Assembly: GCA_002840405.1 (NCBI GenBank)
Contig: PHAR01000004.1
Location: 1 to 64,000 of the forward strand
Source: Deltaproteobacteria bacterium HGW-Deltaproteobacteria-8
GTDB taxonomy: Bacteria > Desulfobacterota > Desulfovibrionia > Desulfovibrionales > Desulfovibrionaceae
Direction: 5' to 3'
DNA length: 64,000 nucleotides
In this document: in pieces, positions 1 to 8,767 of the stretch
Numbering within the stretch: position 1 is the first letter of the stretch
Layout of the letters: each line of letters starts with the position of its first letter
Translations under genes and position numbers: made by a program
The notes under the pieces: generated by a model
What the model was told of the DNA's origin: nothing
The model's database searches: none
Seen by the model: only the letters and a program-made list of their open reading frames with translations

Positions 1-76
<76 letters not shown>

Positions 77-666
77 ACGTCGTTGGGTGTGAATGTCTAG
101 CCGCAGGCAGGGGGTGGTGTCAAGGAGACAGGCGTAGAATTCCTGTTCATGGGGGCAACGATCTGGTGCCAGCCTGCGGCCGCTCCACTGATATGAACTC
201 CAGTGCGGTGCTCAACGAGGAGAACCGGGCCAACGGCCTTTGCCTCGGCCAAGGCCTTCAGAAGGTCCCTGGCAACGCTCCAGCCCAGCGCCACCATTAC
301 TGGAGCAGGCACTCTTAGAAATTATTCCTGTTTTGTGTTCGCACCAAGGCGGACAGCCCTTGACGTTTTGACAGGATGGTGATCTAGAATTGGTATTATT
401 GGAGGCATGTCATGAGATCGCATCCCCCTTCCCTTCACCCCTTAAGTCCAGGCGACTTGTCGCTGCCCTTCGCAGGACTTGGGCTGGACACGGCCAAGGT
501 ACGGCGCAAGGTCTCCGGCCTGATGCTTCAGGAGGTTCCCAGAACAGGAACCGTCTTCGTTCAGACTTGGGACGCCCCCCACCCAATGCTTTACGGCTAC
601 GGCCTTCTTCTCAGGCTCAACCGTGAAACGCTGGGCAGTTGACCTGCACTTAATCAAGGAGGCACT
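77..666. other. Intergenic region upstream of fdhA
   Basis: No recognisable gene. A possible sigma70-type promoter lies at 368-396 (TTGACA, 17 bases, TGGTAT). A 76-codon frame at 412-642 starts 6 bases after GGAGG but resembles nothing I know, and its codon use is not clearly that of the neighbours. A 71-codon minus frame (97-312) likewise has no recognisable features. The fdhA Shine-Dalgarno AAGGAGG sits just before its ATG. Confidence 0.5.
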
Positions 667-3600
667 ATGAACCTTTCCCGCAGAGGGTTCCTCAAACTCT
701 CCGCCGCAGCAGCCCTCACCACCGCTTTCGGCGGACTTGGCCTGGCGGCCAAGCCCCAGGCAGCCAAGACCGCCGTCGACCGCATCGCCCAACTCAAGCC
801 TGAGTGGAGCCGAGAGACCACCAGCGTGTGCTGCTTCTGCGCCGTGGGCTGCGGGCTCATCGTCAACACCGCGCTTTCCGGCACCAAGCGCGCCCTGAAC
901 GTCGAGGGCGACCCGGAGCACCCCACCAACGAGGGCGCCCTCTGCCCCAAGGGCGGCAGCATCTGGCAACTGGCCGAGAGCACCCCGCGAATTCAGAAAG
1001 TCATGTACCGCAAGCCCGGCGGCACCAAGTTCGAGCCCAAGTCCTGGGACTGGGCGCTGACACAGATCGCCAAGCGCGTGAAGCGTGACCGCGACGCAGC
1101 CTTTGAGACCAAGAACGCCAAGGGCCAGGTGGTGAACCGCTGCGAGTCCATCGCGCACGTCGGCTCCGCCGCCCTGGACAACGAGGAGGCCTGGGCCCTG
1201 CAGGCCTTCATGCGCTCCCTGGGGCTGACCTACATCGAGCACCAGGCGCGCATCTGCCACAGCTCCACCGTGCCCGCCCTGGCCGAGAGCTTCGGCCGCG
1301 GCTGCATGACCAACCACTGGCTGGACCTGAAGAACAGCGACGTGATCCTGATGATGGGCAGCAACCCGGCCGAGAACCACCCCATCTCCTTCAAGCACGT
1401 CACCCGGTGCAAGGTGGCCGGGGGCACGCTGATCCACGTGGACCCGCGTTTCTCCCGCACCAGCGCCAAGGTCGACCTTTACGCGCCCCTGCGCTCCGGC
1501 ACGGACATCGCGTTTCTGGGCGGCATGATCAACTACATCCTGGAGAACGACCTGATCTTCAAGGAGTACGTGGTCAACTACACCAACGCCTCCTTCATCG
1601 TGGGCCCAGGCTACGACTTCAAGGACGGCCTGTTCAGCGGCTTCGACGCGGCCACCCGCAGCTACGACAGGTCCAAGTGGGCCTTCGCGCTGGACGACAA
1701 GGGCGTGCCCCAGCGCGACAACACGCTGACCAACCCGCGCTCGGTGTACCAGCTTTTGAAAAAGCACTACAGCCGCTACACGGCCAAGGACGTCTCCGAC
1801 ACCACGGGCACGCCCCTGGACAAGCTGCTGGAGGTGTACAAGGTCTACAGCGCCACGGGCAAGCCGGATAAGTCCGGCACGGTCATGTACGCCATGGGCT
1901 GGACCCAGCACACCGTAGGCGTGCAGAACATCCGCGCCATGGCCATGGTCCAGCTGCTGCTCGGCAACATCGGCGTGGCCGGTGGCGGGGTCAACGCCCT
2001 GCGAGGCGAGTCCAACGTCCAGGGCGCCACGGACCATGCCCTGCTCTACAACAGCCTGCCCGGCTACCTCTCCGTACCCACGACCACCGACGCCACCCTG
2101 GCCGACTATCTGAAGGGGACCACGCCGGTTTCCCACGACCCCAAGAGCATGAACTGGTGGAAAAACCGTCCCAAATACGTGGCCAGCTTCCTGAAGGCCA
2201 TGTACATGGACGCCGAGCCCGAGAAGGCCTACGCCATGCTGCCCAAGCTGGAGCCCGGGCAGGACGGCTCGTGGCTGGTGCTCTTCGACGAGATGCTCAA
2301 GGGCCGCTTCAAGGGCTGCTTCGTCTGGGGCATGAACCCGGCCGTGGGCAGCGCCAACGCTGGCAAGACCAGGCAGGCCCTGGGCAAGCTCGACTGGATG
2401 GTGGCCGTGAACCTCTTCGACAACGAGTCCTCGTCCTTCTGGCGGGGCCCCGGGGTCGATCCGGCCAAGGTCAAGACCGAGGTCTTCCTGCTGCCCTGCG
2501 CCACCTCCATCGAGAAGGAAGGCTCAGTGACCAACTCCGGCCGCTGGCTGCAGTGGCGCGTGCCCGGTCCGCAGCCCCTAGGCGAGAGCAAGCCCGACGG
2601 CGAGATCATGTACCAGCTGGCCCAAAAGCTCCAGGAGCTCTACAAGAAGGAGGGCGGCCCCTTCCCCGACGCCCTCATGGGCCTGAACTGGGCGGGCATG
2701 ACCGAGAAGGGCGCATACAGCGCCCAGGCCACGGCCCGGCTTATCAACGGCGCCTACACCCGCGACGTGACCGTGAAGAACCCCGACGGCACGGAGAAGA
2801 CCTTCAAGGCCGGGACCCAGGTGCAGAGCTTCGCCGCGCTGCGCGACGATGGCTCCACCTCCAGCGGCAACTGGATCTATTGCGGCTCCTACATCACCAC
2901 CGACCCCAAGACCGGCAACCTGGGCATGCGCCACGACCGCAACCAGACGCCTGAGCAGGCCAAGATCGCCCTGTTCCCCAACTGGACCTGGGCCTGGCCG
3001 GTGAACCGACGCATCATGTACAACCGCGCAAGTGTGGACATGGCTGGCAAGGCCTATGCCCCGCAGAAGCCCGTGCTGGCCTGGGACGGCAAGGCCTGGA
3101 GCATCGACGTGGTGGACGGCGGCGGCGCACCCGGCAGCGTCCATCCGTTCATCATGAACACCCACGGCATGGGGCAGATCTACACCCCCGGCCTGAAGGA
3201 CGGCCCCTTCCCCGAGCACTACGAGCCCATGGACTGCCCGGTGACCTCACAGGTGTTCTCCAGCGTGCTGAACACTCCCTGCGTGCTCAAGTTCGACGGG
3301 GAGAAATACGCCCAGGCCGACCCCCGCTTCCCGCTGGTCTGCTCCACCTACCGCGTCACCGAGCACTGGCAGACCGGCGCCGTGACGCGCCGCATGGCCT
3401 GGCTGGTGGAGGCCGAGCCGCAGATGTTCTGTGAGCTGAGCGAAGAGCTGGCTGCGGAGCGCGGCATCAAGAACGGCGAGAAGATCTGGGTGGAGAGCAT
3501 ACGCGGCAAGGTCTGGGCCATCGCCATGGTCACCAAGCGCATGAAGCCCATGCAGGTGCAGGGCAAGACCGTGCACCAGGTGGGCCTGCCCTGGCAGTTC

Positions 3601-3720
3601 GGCTGGAATGCTCCCAAGAACGGCGGCGACGCCGCCAACCTGCTGTCGCCGTCCGTGGGCGACCCGAACACCGGCATCCCCGAGACGAAGGCCTTCATGG
3701 TCAACGTCAGCAAGGCCTAA
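667..3720 (+). CDS. fdhA: Formate dehydrogenase alpha subunit, molybdopterin, Tat-exported, Cys-type
   Basis: Large catalytic subunit (1017 aa) of a periplasmic formate dehydrogenase that oxidises formate to CO2 at a bis-pterin Mo/W centre. The N-terminus has a twin-arginine signal (SRRGFLK at residues 4-10) followed by a hydrophobic stretch. A 4Fe-4S motif follows, C55-x2-C58-x3-C62 with C93 in CPKG. The metal ligand that is usually selenocysteine is Cys197 in QARICHSS, encoded by TGC at 1255-1257, so no recoding is needed. The rest matches the FdnG/FdhA family in order and length. The start is fixed by AAGGAGG 5 bases upstream. It is followed 12 bases later by the iron-sulfur subunit, with no cytochrome or maturation gene, which fits the soluble two-subunit Desulfovibrio type. 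Confidence 0.93.
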   Translation: MNLSRRGFLKLSAAAALTTAFGGLGLAAKPQAAKTAVDRIAQLKPEWSRETTSVCCFCAVGCGLIVNTALSGTKRALNVEGDPEHPTNEGALCPKGGSIWQLAESTPRIQKVMYRKPGGTKFEPKSWDWALTQIAKRVKRDRDAAFETKNAKGQVVNRCESIAHVGSAALDNEEAWALQAFMRSLGLTYIEHQARICHSSTVPALAESFGRGCMTNHWLDLKNSDVILMMGSNPAENHPISFKHVTRCKVAGGTLIHVDPRFSRTSAKVDLYAPLRSGTDIAFLGGMINYILENDLIFKEYVVNYTNASFIVGPGYDFKDGLFSGFDAATRSYDRSKWAFALDDKGVPQRDNTLTNPRSVYQLLKKHYSRYTAKDVSDTTGTPLDKLLEVYKVYSATGKPDKSGTVMYAMGWTQHTVGVQNIRAMAMVQLLLGNIGVAGGGVNALRGESNVQGATDHALLYNSLPGYLSVPTTTDATLADYLKGTTPVSHDPKSMNWWKNRPKYVASFLKAMYMDAEPEKAYAMLPKLEPGQDGSWLVLFDEMLKGRFKGCFVWGMNPAVGSANAGKTRQALGKLDWMVAVNLFDNESSSFWRGPGVDPAKVKTEVFLLPCATSIEKEGSVTNSGRWLQWRVPGPQPLGESKPDGEIMYQLAQKLQELYKKEGGPFPDALMGLNWAGMTEKGAYSAQATARLINGAYTRDVTVKNPDGTEKTFKAGTQVQSFAALRDDGSTSSGNWIYCGSYITTDPKTGNLGMRHDRNQTPEQAKIALFPNWTWAWPVNRRIMYNRASVDMAGKAYAPQKPVLAWDGKAWSIDVVDGGGAPGSVHPFIMNTHGMGQIYTPGLKDGPFPEHYEPMDCPVTSQVFSSVLNTPCVLKFDGEKYAQADPRFPLVCSTYRVTEHWQTGAVTRRMAWLVEAEPQMFCELSEELAAERGIKNGEKIWVESIRGKVWAIAMVTKRMKPMQVQGKTVHQVGLPWQFGWNAPKNGGDAANLLSPSVGDPNTGIPETKAFMVNVSKA

Positions 3721-3732
3721 AGGAGGCGCGCC

Positions 3733-4461
3733 ATGAGTGACAAGAGCTTCCTCGTCGATCTGACCCGATGCATCGGTTGCCGCGGCTGCCAGATCGCTTG
3801 CAAACAGTGGAAAAAGCTTCCCGGTGAAGAGACGAAAAATACCGGCAGCCACCAAAATCCGCCGGACTTCTCGTATCAGACCCTGCGCACCGTGCGCTAC
3901 AGCGAGCAGGTGCCGGACGGCAAGCTGCGCTGGCTCTTCACCCCTGACCAGTGCCGCCACTGCATCGACCCGCCCTGCAAGGCGGCCACCAACGACCCCC
4001 TGTCCGTGCTGCACGACACCGAGACCGGGGCAGTGGTCTACAACGACCGCACGGCCAAGGAGCCCTTCGACATGATGCGCGGCGCCTGCCCCTACAACGT
4101 GCCCAGGCAGAACCCCAAGACCAAGGTCGTGGTCAAGTGCGACATGTGCAACGACCGCGTGCACGCGGGCAAGCTGCCCGCCTGCGTCAAGGCCTGTCCC
4201 ACGGGGACCATGAACTTCGGCGACCGCGACGCCATGCTCAAGCTGGCCGCCGAGCGGCTGGCAGAGGCCAAGAAGGAGTTCCCCCAGGCCCAACTGGTGG
4301 ATGCGGAGACGGTCCGGGTCATCTTCCTCGCGGCCTTTGACCCCAAGCTGTACGCCCCGAACCTCATTGCCGACGCGTCCGACGTGCGCGGCCCGCGTGG
4401 ATACACCCGGCAGGAGCTCTTCGCCAAGCTCGCCAAGCCGGTGAAGAGCATCCTGGGCTAG
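3733..4461 (+). CDS. fdhB: Formate dehydrogenase iron-sulfur (beta) subunit
   Basis: Electron-transfer subunit (242 aa) that should carry four 4Fe-4S clusters from the catalytic subunit to a periplasmic acceptor, typically cytochrome c3. Visible cysteine groups are CIGCRGCQIAC near the N-terminus, CRHCIDPPC, the CPYNVP region with CDMCNDR, and CVKACPTG. There is no signal peptide and no C-terminal membrane anchor, so it would be exported piggy-back with the Tat-signal alpha subunit. An AGGAGG site precedes the ATG. It is co-transcribed with fdhA and closed by an intrinsic terminator about 20 bases after the stop. Confidence 0.93.
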   Translation: MSDKSFLVDLTRCIGCRGCQIACKQWKKLPGEETKNTGSHQNPPDFSYQTLRTVRYSEQVPDGKLRWLFTPDQCRHCIDPPCKAATNDPLSVLHDTETGAVVYNDRTAKEPFDMMRGACPYNVPRQNPKTKVVVKCDMCNDRVHAGKLPACVKACPTGTMNFGDRDAMLKLAAERLAEAKKEFPQAQLVDAETVRVIFLAAFDPKLYAPNLIADASDVRGPRGYTRQELFAKLAKPVKSILG

Positions 4462-4482
4462 CCAGCGCGCCCCCAGCAAGCC

Positions 4483-4519
4483 GGCCGCCGTCACGTTGCT
4501 CCGTGGCGGCGGCCTTTTT
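4483..4519 (+). terminator. Rho-independent terminator after fdhAB
   Basis: A 12-base stem (GGCCGCCGTCAC / GTGGCGGCGGCC, one G-T pair) with an 8-base loop is followed directly by TTTTT. It lies between fdhB and the convergent nifA gene. Confidence 0.88.
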
Positions 4520-4586
4520 GCGTTCCAGCACTGCGGGATGCCTGGCTTTGTGGCCCCTGCGCGGGCCAGGGTCGGGGGAGAAGGCC

Positions 4587-6161
4587 CTAGCGGCCGCCCG
4601 GCGAGTGCGCGGACTGCTTCTCGATGATCGAGGACAGCCCGTACTTCTTGATGCGGTAGCCGATCTGGCGCGGGGTGATGCCCAGTTCCTCGGCGGCCTT
4701 GTACTGCACCCAGCCGTTGCGCCGCAGCGCCGCGATGACCTCGTTGCGCTCCATGGTCCGCAGCGGCGTGCCGCTCGCGGCATGCGCGGCCTGGCCGCGC
4801 TCCTGCTGGACGTGGCTCTGCATGCCCGCCGGGTTCAGGTAGGGCTTGAGGAACACCGCGTCCACCCGCTCGCCATCGCTCATGATGACCAGCCGCTCGA
4901 TCAGGTTCTCCATCTCGCGCACGTTGCCCGGCCAGTCGTACATGGTCAGGTCCGAGAGCGCCCTGGGCGTGAAGGACAGGATGCGGCCGTACTCGCGCGA
5001 GACCATGTCGATGAAGTGGTTGAGCAGGGCCGGGATGTCGCCCTTGCGCTGGCGCAGCGGCGGCACCTGGATGGGAAACACGGACAGGCGGTAGAACAGG
5101 TCGGCCCGGAAGCCGCCGCGCTCGGCCAGCTCGCCCAGGTCGCGGTTGGTGGCGGCCACCACGCGCACGTCAACCTTGCGCGTCAGGTTGGCCCCCAGGC
5201 GCTCGAACTCCTTCTCCTGCAGCACCCGCAGCAGCTTGGCCTGGATGCCCAGCGGCAGCTCGCCGATCTCGTCCAGGAAGATGGTGCCGTTGTGCGCGTC
5301 CTCGAAGCGGCCGGGCTTGGAGCCCGTGGCCCCGGTGAAGGCGCCCTTCTCGTAGCCGAAGAGCTCGCTCTCCAGCAGGTTCTCGGGGATGGAGGCGCAG
5401 TTGACCTTGATGAAGGGGTGGTCCTTGCGCTCGGAATACTCGTGGATGATCTTGGCGATCAAGGTCTTGCCCGTGCCGGACTCGCCCAGGAGCAGCACGC
5501 TGGCGCGGGTGGGCGCGACCTTGAGGATCTGCCGCTCGACCTCCTGCATGGCCATGCACTTGCCGACGATGTACGGCCCGCGCCGCTCGCGGGTGATCTG
5601 CGAGCGCAGGGACACGTTCTCGCGCACCAGGGCCTGCTCTCTGGCCTTGATCTTCTCGTTCAGGGACAGGAACTGGCCGATGAGCGTGGCCACCACGGTG
5701 AGGAAGCTTAAGTCCTCGTCGCAGCTCACCTCGTCTCCGAAGAGCCGGTCCACGTTGAGCACGCCCAGGCAGCGCCCGTGGGAGGAGATGGGCACGCCGA
5801 TGAAGGACACCCTGCCCTTCTCCAGGTGGCGCGAGCCGGTCTTGTCCAGGAACAGGGGCTCGTGGCGGATGTCGGGCACCACGTAAGGCTTGGCGGTCTG
5901 GAAGATGAGGCCGGTGACGCCCTCGTCCAGCTCGTACACGCCGCGCACGCGCTCCTCTTCGGTCAACCCGTGCGACGCGCTGATGACCAGGAGCTCGTTC
6001 TCCGGGTCCATGAGCGTGATGGTGGCGCGCTCCATGCTGAGCGTCTCGGACAGGATGCGCAGGACCTCGGACAGGGCGCGCTCAAGGTCTAGGGCCGTAT
6101 CGATGATCTGACAGATGGACGAGAGCACCTGCAGTTTGAGATTGCCAAGCATGAGTGTCAT
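4587..6161 (-). CDS. nifA: NifA-type sigma54-dependent transcriptional activator
   Basis: Activator of nitrogen-fixation promoters (524 aa from the chosen ATG). Domain order is an N-terminal GAF domain (about residues 20-165), an AAA+ ATPase with Walker A GESGTGK, the sigma54-contact loop GAFTGA, the arginine-finger region FRADLFYRL, then a Fis-type helix-turn-helix at the C-terminus (ITPRQIGYRIKKYGL). An in-frame TTG lies 12 bases upstream and another ATG 9 bases downstream. No start has a strong ribosome site, so the exact N-terminus is uncertain. It sits beside the nif/mod genes, whose divergent promoters are of -24/-12 type. I see no cysteine-rich linker typical of oxygen-sensing alphaproteobacterial NifA. 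Confidence 0.88.
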   Translation of the reverse strand: MTLMLGNLKLQVLSSICQIIDTALDLERALSEVLRILSETLSMERATITLMDPENELLVISASHGLTEEERVRGVYELDEGVTGLIFQTAKPYVVPDIRHEPLFLDKTGSRHLEKGRVSFIGVPISSHGRCLGVLNVDRLFGDEVSCDEDLSFLTVVATLIGQFLSLNEKIKAREQALVRENVSLRSQITRERRGPYIVGKCMAMQEVERQILKVAPTRASVLLLGESGTGKTLIAKIIHEYSERKDHPFIKVNCASIPENLLESELFGYEKGAFTGATGSKPGRFEDAHNGTIFLDEIGELPLGIQAKLLRVLQEKEFERLGANLTRKVDVRVVAATNRDLGELAERGGFRADLFYRLSVFPIQVPPLRQRKGDIPALLNHFIDMVSREYGRILSFTPRALSDLTMYDWPGNVREMENLIERLVIMSDGERVDAVFLKPYLNPAGMQSHVQQERGQAAHAASGTPLRTMERNEVIAALRRNGWVQYKAAEELGITPRQIGYRIKKYGLSSIIEKQSAHSPGGR

Positions 6162-6343
6162 GCTCTGACACAAGCAATATCAATGCCGCAGGCAATTGCA
6201 CCCAGAGATTCGCACACTACCCTGGAATAGCTTGGCAATTCACATTGCGCGAGGAATCTTCAAAAAAGGCGTAATGACAATTTTGAAAATACAGCCCGCC
6301 CGCCATGTCTTCGTCTCACAGAATTGAAGAATCCCGCGCCGCC

Positions 6344-7090
6344 TCAGCCATAGGCGCTGAAGCGCTCGCCCAGGACCAGCTCGCGCGCGTCGGCCCCGCC
6401 TTCGGGACCATCGGCAAAGGCCTCCACCCGGCGCACCCGGCCCTGGTCGTAGAGCACCACCGTGCCGCCGAACTCGGCCACGTCCTCGGGGTCGTGGGTG
6501 ATGAGCAGCGTGGGCGTTCCCAGGGCCTGGCACATGGTGCGCACCTCGCGGCGCATGCGGGCGCGCAAGAGCGGGTCCAGGGCTGAGAAGGGCTCGTCCA
6601 GCAGCAGGGCGTGCGGGCTGCGGGCCAGGGCGCGCAGGAGCGCCACGCGCTGGCGCTGGCCGCCGGAGAGCCGGTTCGGAGAGGCCTCGGCCAGGTCGGT
6701 CAGCCCGGCCAGGTCGAGCAGCTCGGCCACGCGGGCGCGCGCAGCGGCGTCCAGGCGACCCAAAAGGCCCCGGCCCAGCCCGAAGCCCACGTTGTGGGCC
6801 ACGGACAGGTGCGGGAACAGCGCGTAGTCCTGGAACATGAGCCCCACGCCGCGCTCGCGGGCCGGGACATCCAGCCCGCGCTCGGCGTCGAACAGGCAGC
6901 GCCCGTCCAGCTCGATGCGCCCGGCGTCCGGGGCCATGAGCCCGGCCACGGCGCGCAGGGTGAGGGTCTTGCCCGAGCCCGAAGGCCCGAAGAGCACGAT
7001 GGACCGCCCCTCTGATTCGAAGGACACGGACAGTTCGAACTCTTGGGCCTCGGACCGGAGCGTTTTTCTGATTTCCAGGCGGAGCGCCAC
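6344..7090 (-). CDS. modC: Molybdate ABC transporter ATP-binding protein (short, no MOP domain)
   Basis: ATPase of the molybdate importer (248 aa). It has Walker A GPSGSGKT, the Q-loop MFQDYALFPHL, the signature LSGGQRQR, Walker B ALLLDEPFSALD and the switch His in LLITHDPEDV. The protein ends soon after the ATPase core, so the C-terminal molybdate-binding MOP domain found in longer ModC proteins (about 350 aa) is absent. I chose the GTG start because AAGGA lies 6 bases upstream and it falls 10 bases after the modA stop. It is the last gene of the nifV-modBAC unit. Confidence 0.9.
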   Translation of the reverse strand: MALRLEIRKTLRSEAQEFELSVSFESEGRSIVLFGPSGSGKTLTLRAVAGLMAPDAGRIELDGRCLFDAERGLDVPARERGVGLMFQDYALFPHLSVAHNVGFGLGRGLLGRLDAAARARVAELLDLAGLTDLAEASPNRLSGGQRQRVALLRALARSPHALLLDEPFSALDPLLRARMRREVRTMCQALGTPTLLITHDPEDVAEFGGTVVLYDQGRVRRVEAFADGPEGGADARELVLGERFSAYG

Positions 7091-7100
7091 GTGAGTTCCT

Positions 7101-7853
7101 TTAGGGCTTCTTGAAGCCGAAGGTGCCGAGGATGCGCTGGCCTTCGGCGCTGAGCAGGTAGTCCGTGAAGGCCTTGGCCCCGGCCTTCTTGCTGTTGGCG
7201 CCGATGGCCACCGGGTACAGGGCCGGGGTTTTGCCGTCGGCGGCCTGCACCACATGCACCTTGGGTCCAGCCTTGATGGCGTCGGTGGCGAAGACAAAGG
7301 CCGCGTCCACTTCGCCGCGCGTGACGTAGTCCAGCACCTGACGGACGTTGTTGCCAAAGATGTACTTTTTCGTCAGCACCGGCCACTGGCCGGACATCTC
7401 CAGAAATTCCTTGGCGTAGCGCCCGGCGGGCACGATCTCCGGGTTGCCCAGGGAGATGCGCGCCACGCTCGGCAGGGCCAGGTCGGCCGCGCTCTTCAGG
7501 CCCAGCTTCGAGTCCGCCGGGACCACCAGCACCACGGAGTTGCGCACGAAGTCGCGACGCGTGGCCTTGTCCACCAGACCCTTTTCCGCAGCCTGGTCCA
7601 TGGTCTTCTGGTCCGCGCTGGCGAACACGTCCACCGGCGCGCCGCTCTCCATCTGCTTGAGCAGGGCTCCGGAGGCGGCGTAGTTGGTCACCACGGTCAC
7701 GCCGGGGTGCGCGGCCTCAAAGCTCGTCTTCACCGCGTTGAACGCGTTGGTCAGGCTGGCTGCTGCGGAGACGATGATGTCCTCGGCATGGGCAGGGACA
7801 ACGAGGATCAGCGTCAGGGCCAGGGCTCCCAGAACACATCTCATTTTCCGCAT
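7101..7853 (-). CDS. modA: Molybdate-binding periplasmic protein
   Basis: Substrate-binding component (250 aa) of the molybdate ABC importer. A signal peptide (MRKMRCVLGALALTLILVV, cleaved near AHA-ED) is followed by the ModA pattern: an early IIVSAAASLTNAF segment, the ASADQKTMD segment and the VLDYVTRGEVDAAFVFATDA region. A Shine-Dalgarno AAGGAG precedes the ATG. The gene lies between modB and modC with short gaps. As it appears to be transcribed from the sigma54 promoter in front of nifV, molybdate capture would rise with nitrogenase synthesis. Confidence 0.93.
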   Translation of the reverse strand: MRKMRCVLGALALTLILVVPAHAEDIIVSAAASLTNAFNAVKTSFEAAHPGVTVVTNYAASGALLKQMESGAPVDVFASADQKTMDQAAEKGLVDKATRRDFVRNSVVLVVPADSKLGLKSAADLALPSVARISLGNPEIVPAGRYAKEFLEMSGQWPVLTKKYIFGNNVRQVLDYVTRGEVDAAFVFATDAIKAGPKVHVVQAADGKTPALYPVAIGANSKKAGAKAFTDYLLSAEGQRILGTFGFKKP

Positions 7854-7869
7854 GTCGATCTCCTTTGGT

Positions 7870-8562
7870 TCAGGTTTGGGGGGAGAGCTTGAGAAATTTG
7901 CCCGAGGCCAGCAGCAGCAGGATGCACACCAGGGAGGTCAGCACCACCAGGAACATGGCCTCATTGTCGCGCCCGGCCTGGGCCGCGTCGTAGATGGCCA
8001 GGGAGAGGGTCTGGGTTCGGCCCGGCAGGTTCCCGGCGATCATCAGGGTAGCCCCGAACTCGCCCATGGCCCGGGCCAGGGCCAGCATGGTGCCGGAGAG
8101 CACCCCGCGCCAGGCCAGGGGCAGACTCACACGCAGGAACACGCTGCCCTCGCAGGCGCCCAGGCTGCGCGCGGCGTGCTCCAGGTTCTGGTCCACGCCC
8201 TCAAAGGCCGTGCGCGCCGCCTTGCAGACCAGCGGAAAGGCCACCACGCAGGCGGCCAGGGCCGCGCCCTGCCAGGTGAAGACCAGGCTCACGCCAAAGG
8301 TTTCCTGCAGCCACACGCCGAACACCCCGCGCCGCCCGAAGAGCACCAGCAGATAGTAGCCAATGACCGTGGGCGGCAGCACCAAAGGCAGGGTGCACAG
8401 GGCGTCCAGGAACTCGCGGCCGGGCATGTTGCGGCGCGACAGGGCGAACCCAGCCCCGATGCCGAAGAAGCAGGCCCCGGCCGTTGCCGTCAGCGAAACC
8501 TTGAGGGTCAGCCCTAGCGGGACAAGGGCTGGGAGGAGCAGGTCGGACAGGAACTCCGGCAT
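7870..8562 (-). CDS. modB: Molybdate ABC transporter permease
   Basis: Inner-membrane channel of the molybdate importer (230 aa, several hydrophobic helices). The cytoplasmic EAA loop that contacts ModC is seen as EHAARSLGACEGSVFLRVS followed by LPLAW. An upstream in-frame extension exists, but the ATG used here has AAGGAGGG 7 bases before it and gives the usual ModB N-terminus. The first 49 bases overlap the 3' end of a small frame that begins after nifV, so the two may be translationally coupled. Confidence 0.92.
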   Translation of the reverse strand: MPEFLSDLLLPALVPLGLTLKVSLTATAGACFFGIGAGFALSRRNMPGREFLDALCTLPLVLPPTVIGYYLLVLFGRRGVFGVWLQETFGVSLVFTWQGAALAACVVAFPLVCKAARTAFEGVDQNLEHAARSLGACEGSVFLRVSLPLAWRGVLSGTMLALARAMGEFGATLMIAGNLPGRTQTLSLAIYDAAQAGRDNEAMFLVVLTSLVCILLLLASGKFLKLSPQT

Positions 8563-8738
8563 GGCTCGCCCTCCTTGGGAAGCGTCTCGCAAGAAACCGG
8601 GTCAGGACAGGCCTGGCCCCAGCCCAGGCCAAGGGCCCCTGGCCCGAAGTCGTCCAGGCCGAGCTCTGCCGCAGCCCCGATGCCCCCCAAGGCCCACAGG
8701 GCATCCGTGATGTGTCTATAAACCGTTGCGAGGCTCAT
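8514..8738 (-). CDS. Small hypothetical protein between nifV and modB
   Basis: A 74-codon frame begins with ATG, 8 bases after AAGGA, just downstream of the nifV stop and on the same strand. The first half (LATVYRHITDALWALGG) could be a helix. The second half is Gly/Pro-rich with Cys residues (ACPDPVSC, CRSSCPTC). The 3' end runs through the modB ribosome-binding site and 49 bases into modB. I recognise no family. It could be a genuine small nif-regulon protein or a leader frame that only couples translation to modB. Confidence 0.35.
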   Translation of the reverse strand: MSLATVYRHITDALWALGGIGAAAELGLDDFGPGALGLGWGQACPDPVSCETLPKEGEPCRSSCPTCSSQPLSR

Positions 8739-8767
8739 GATGCATTCCTTCCGCCAGTTCAGGCGCG

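Noticed and set aside
1255-1257. Selenocysteine codon in formate dehydrogenase
   Set aside because: The codon is TGC, not TGA, and there is no in-frame stop in the gene, so no recoding element is needed.
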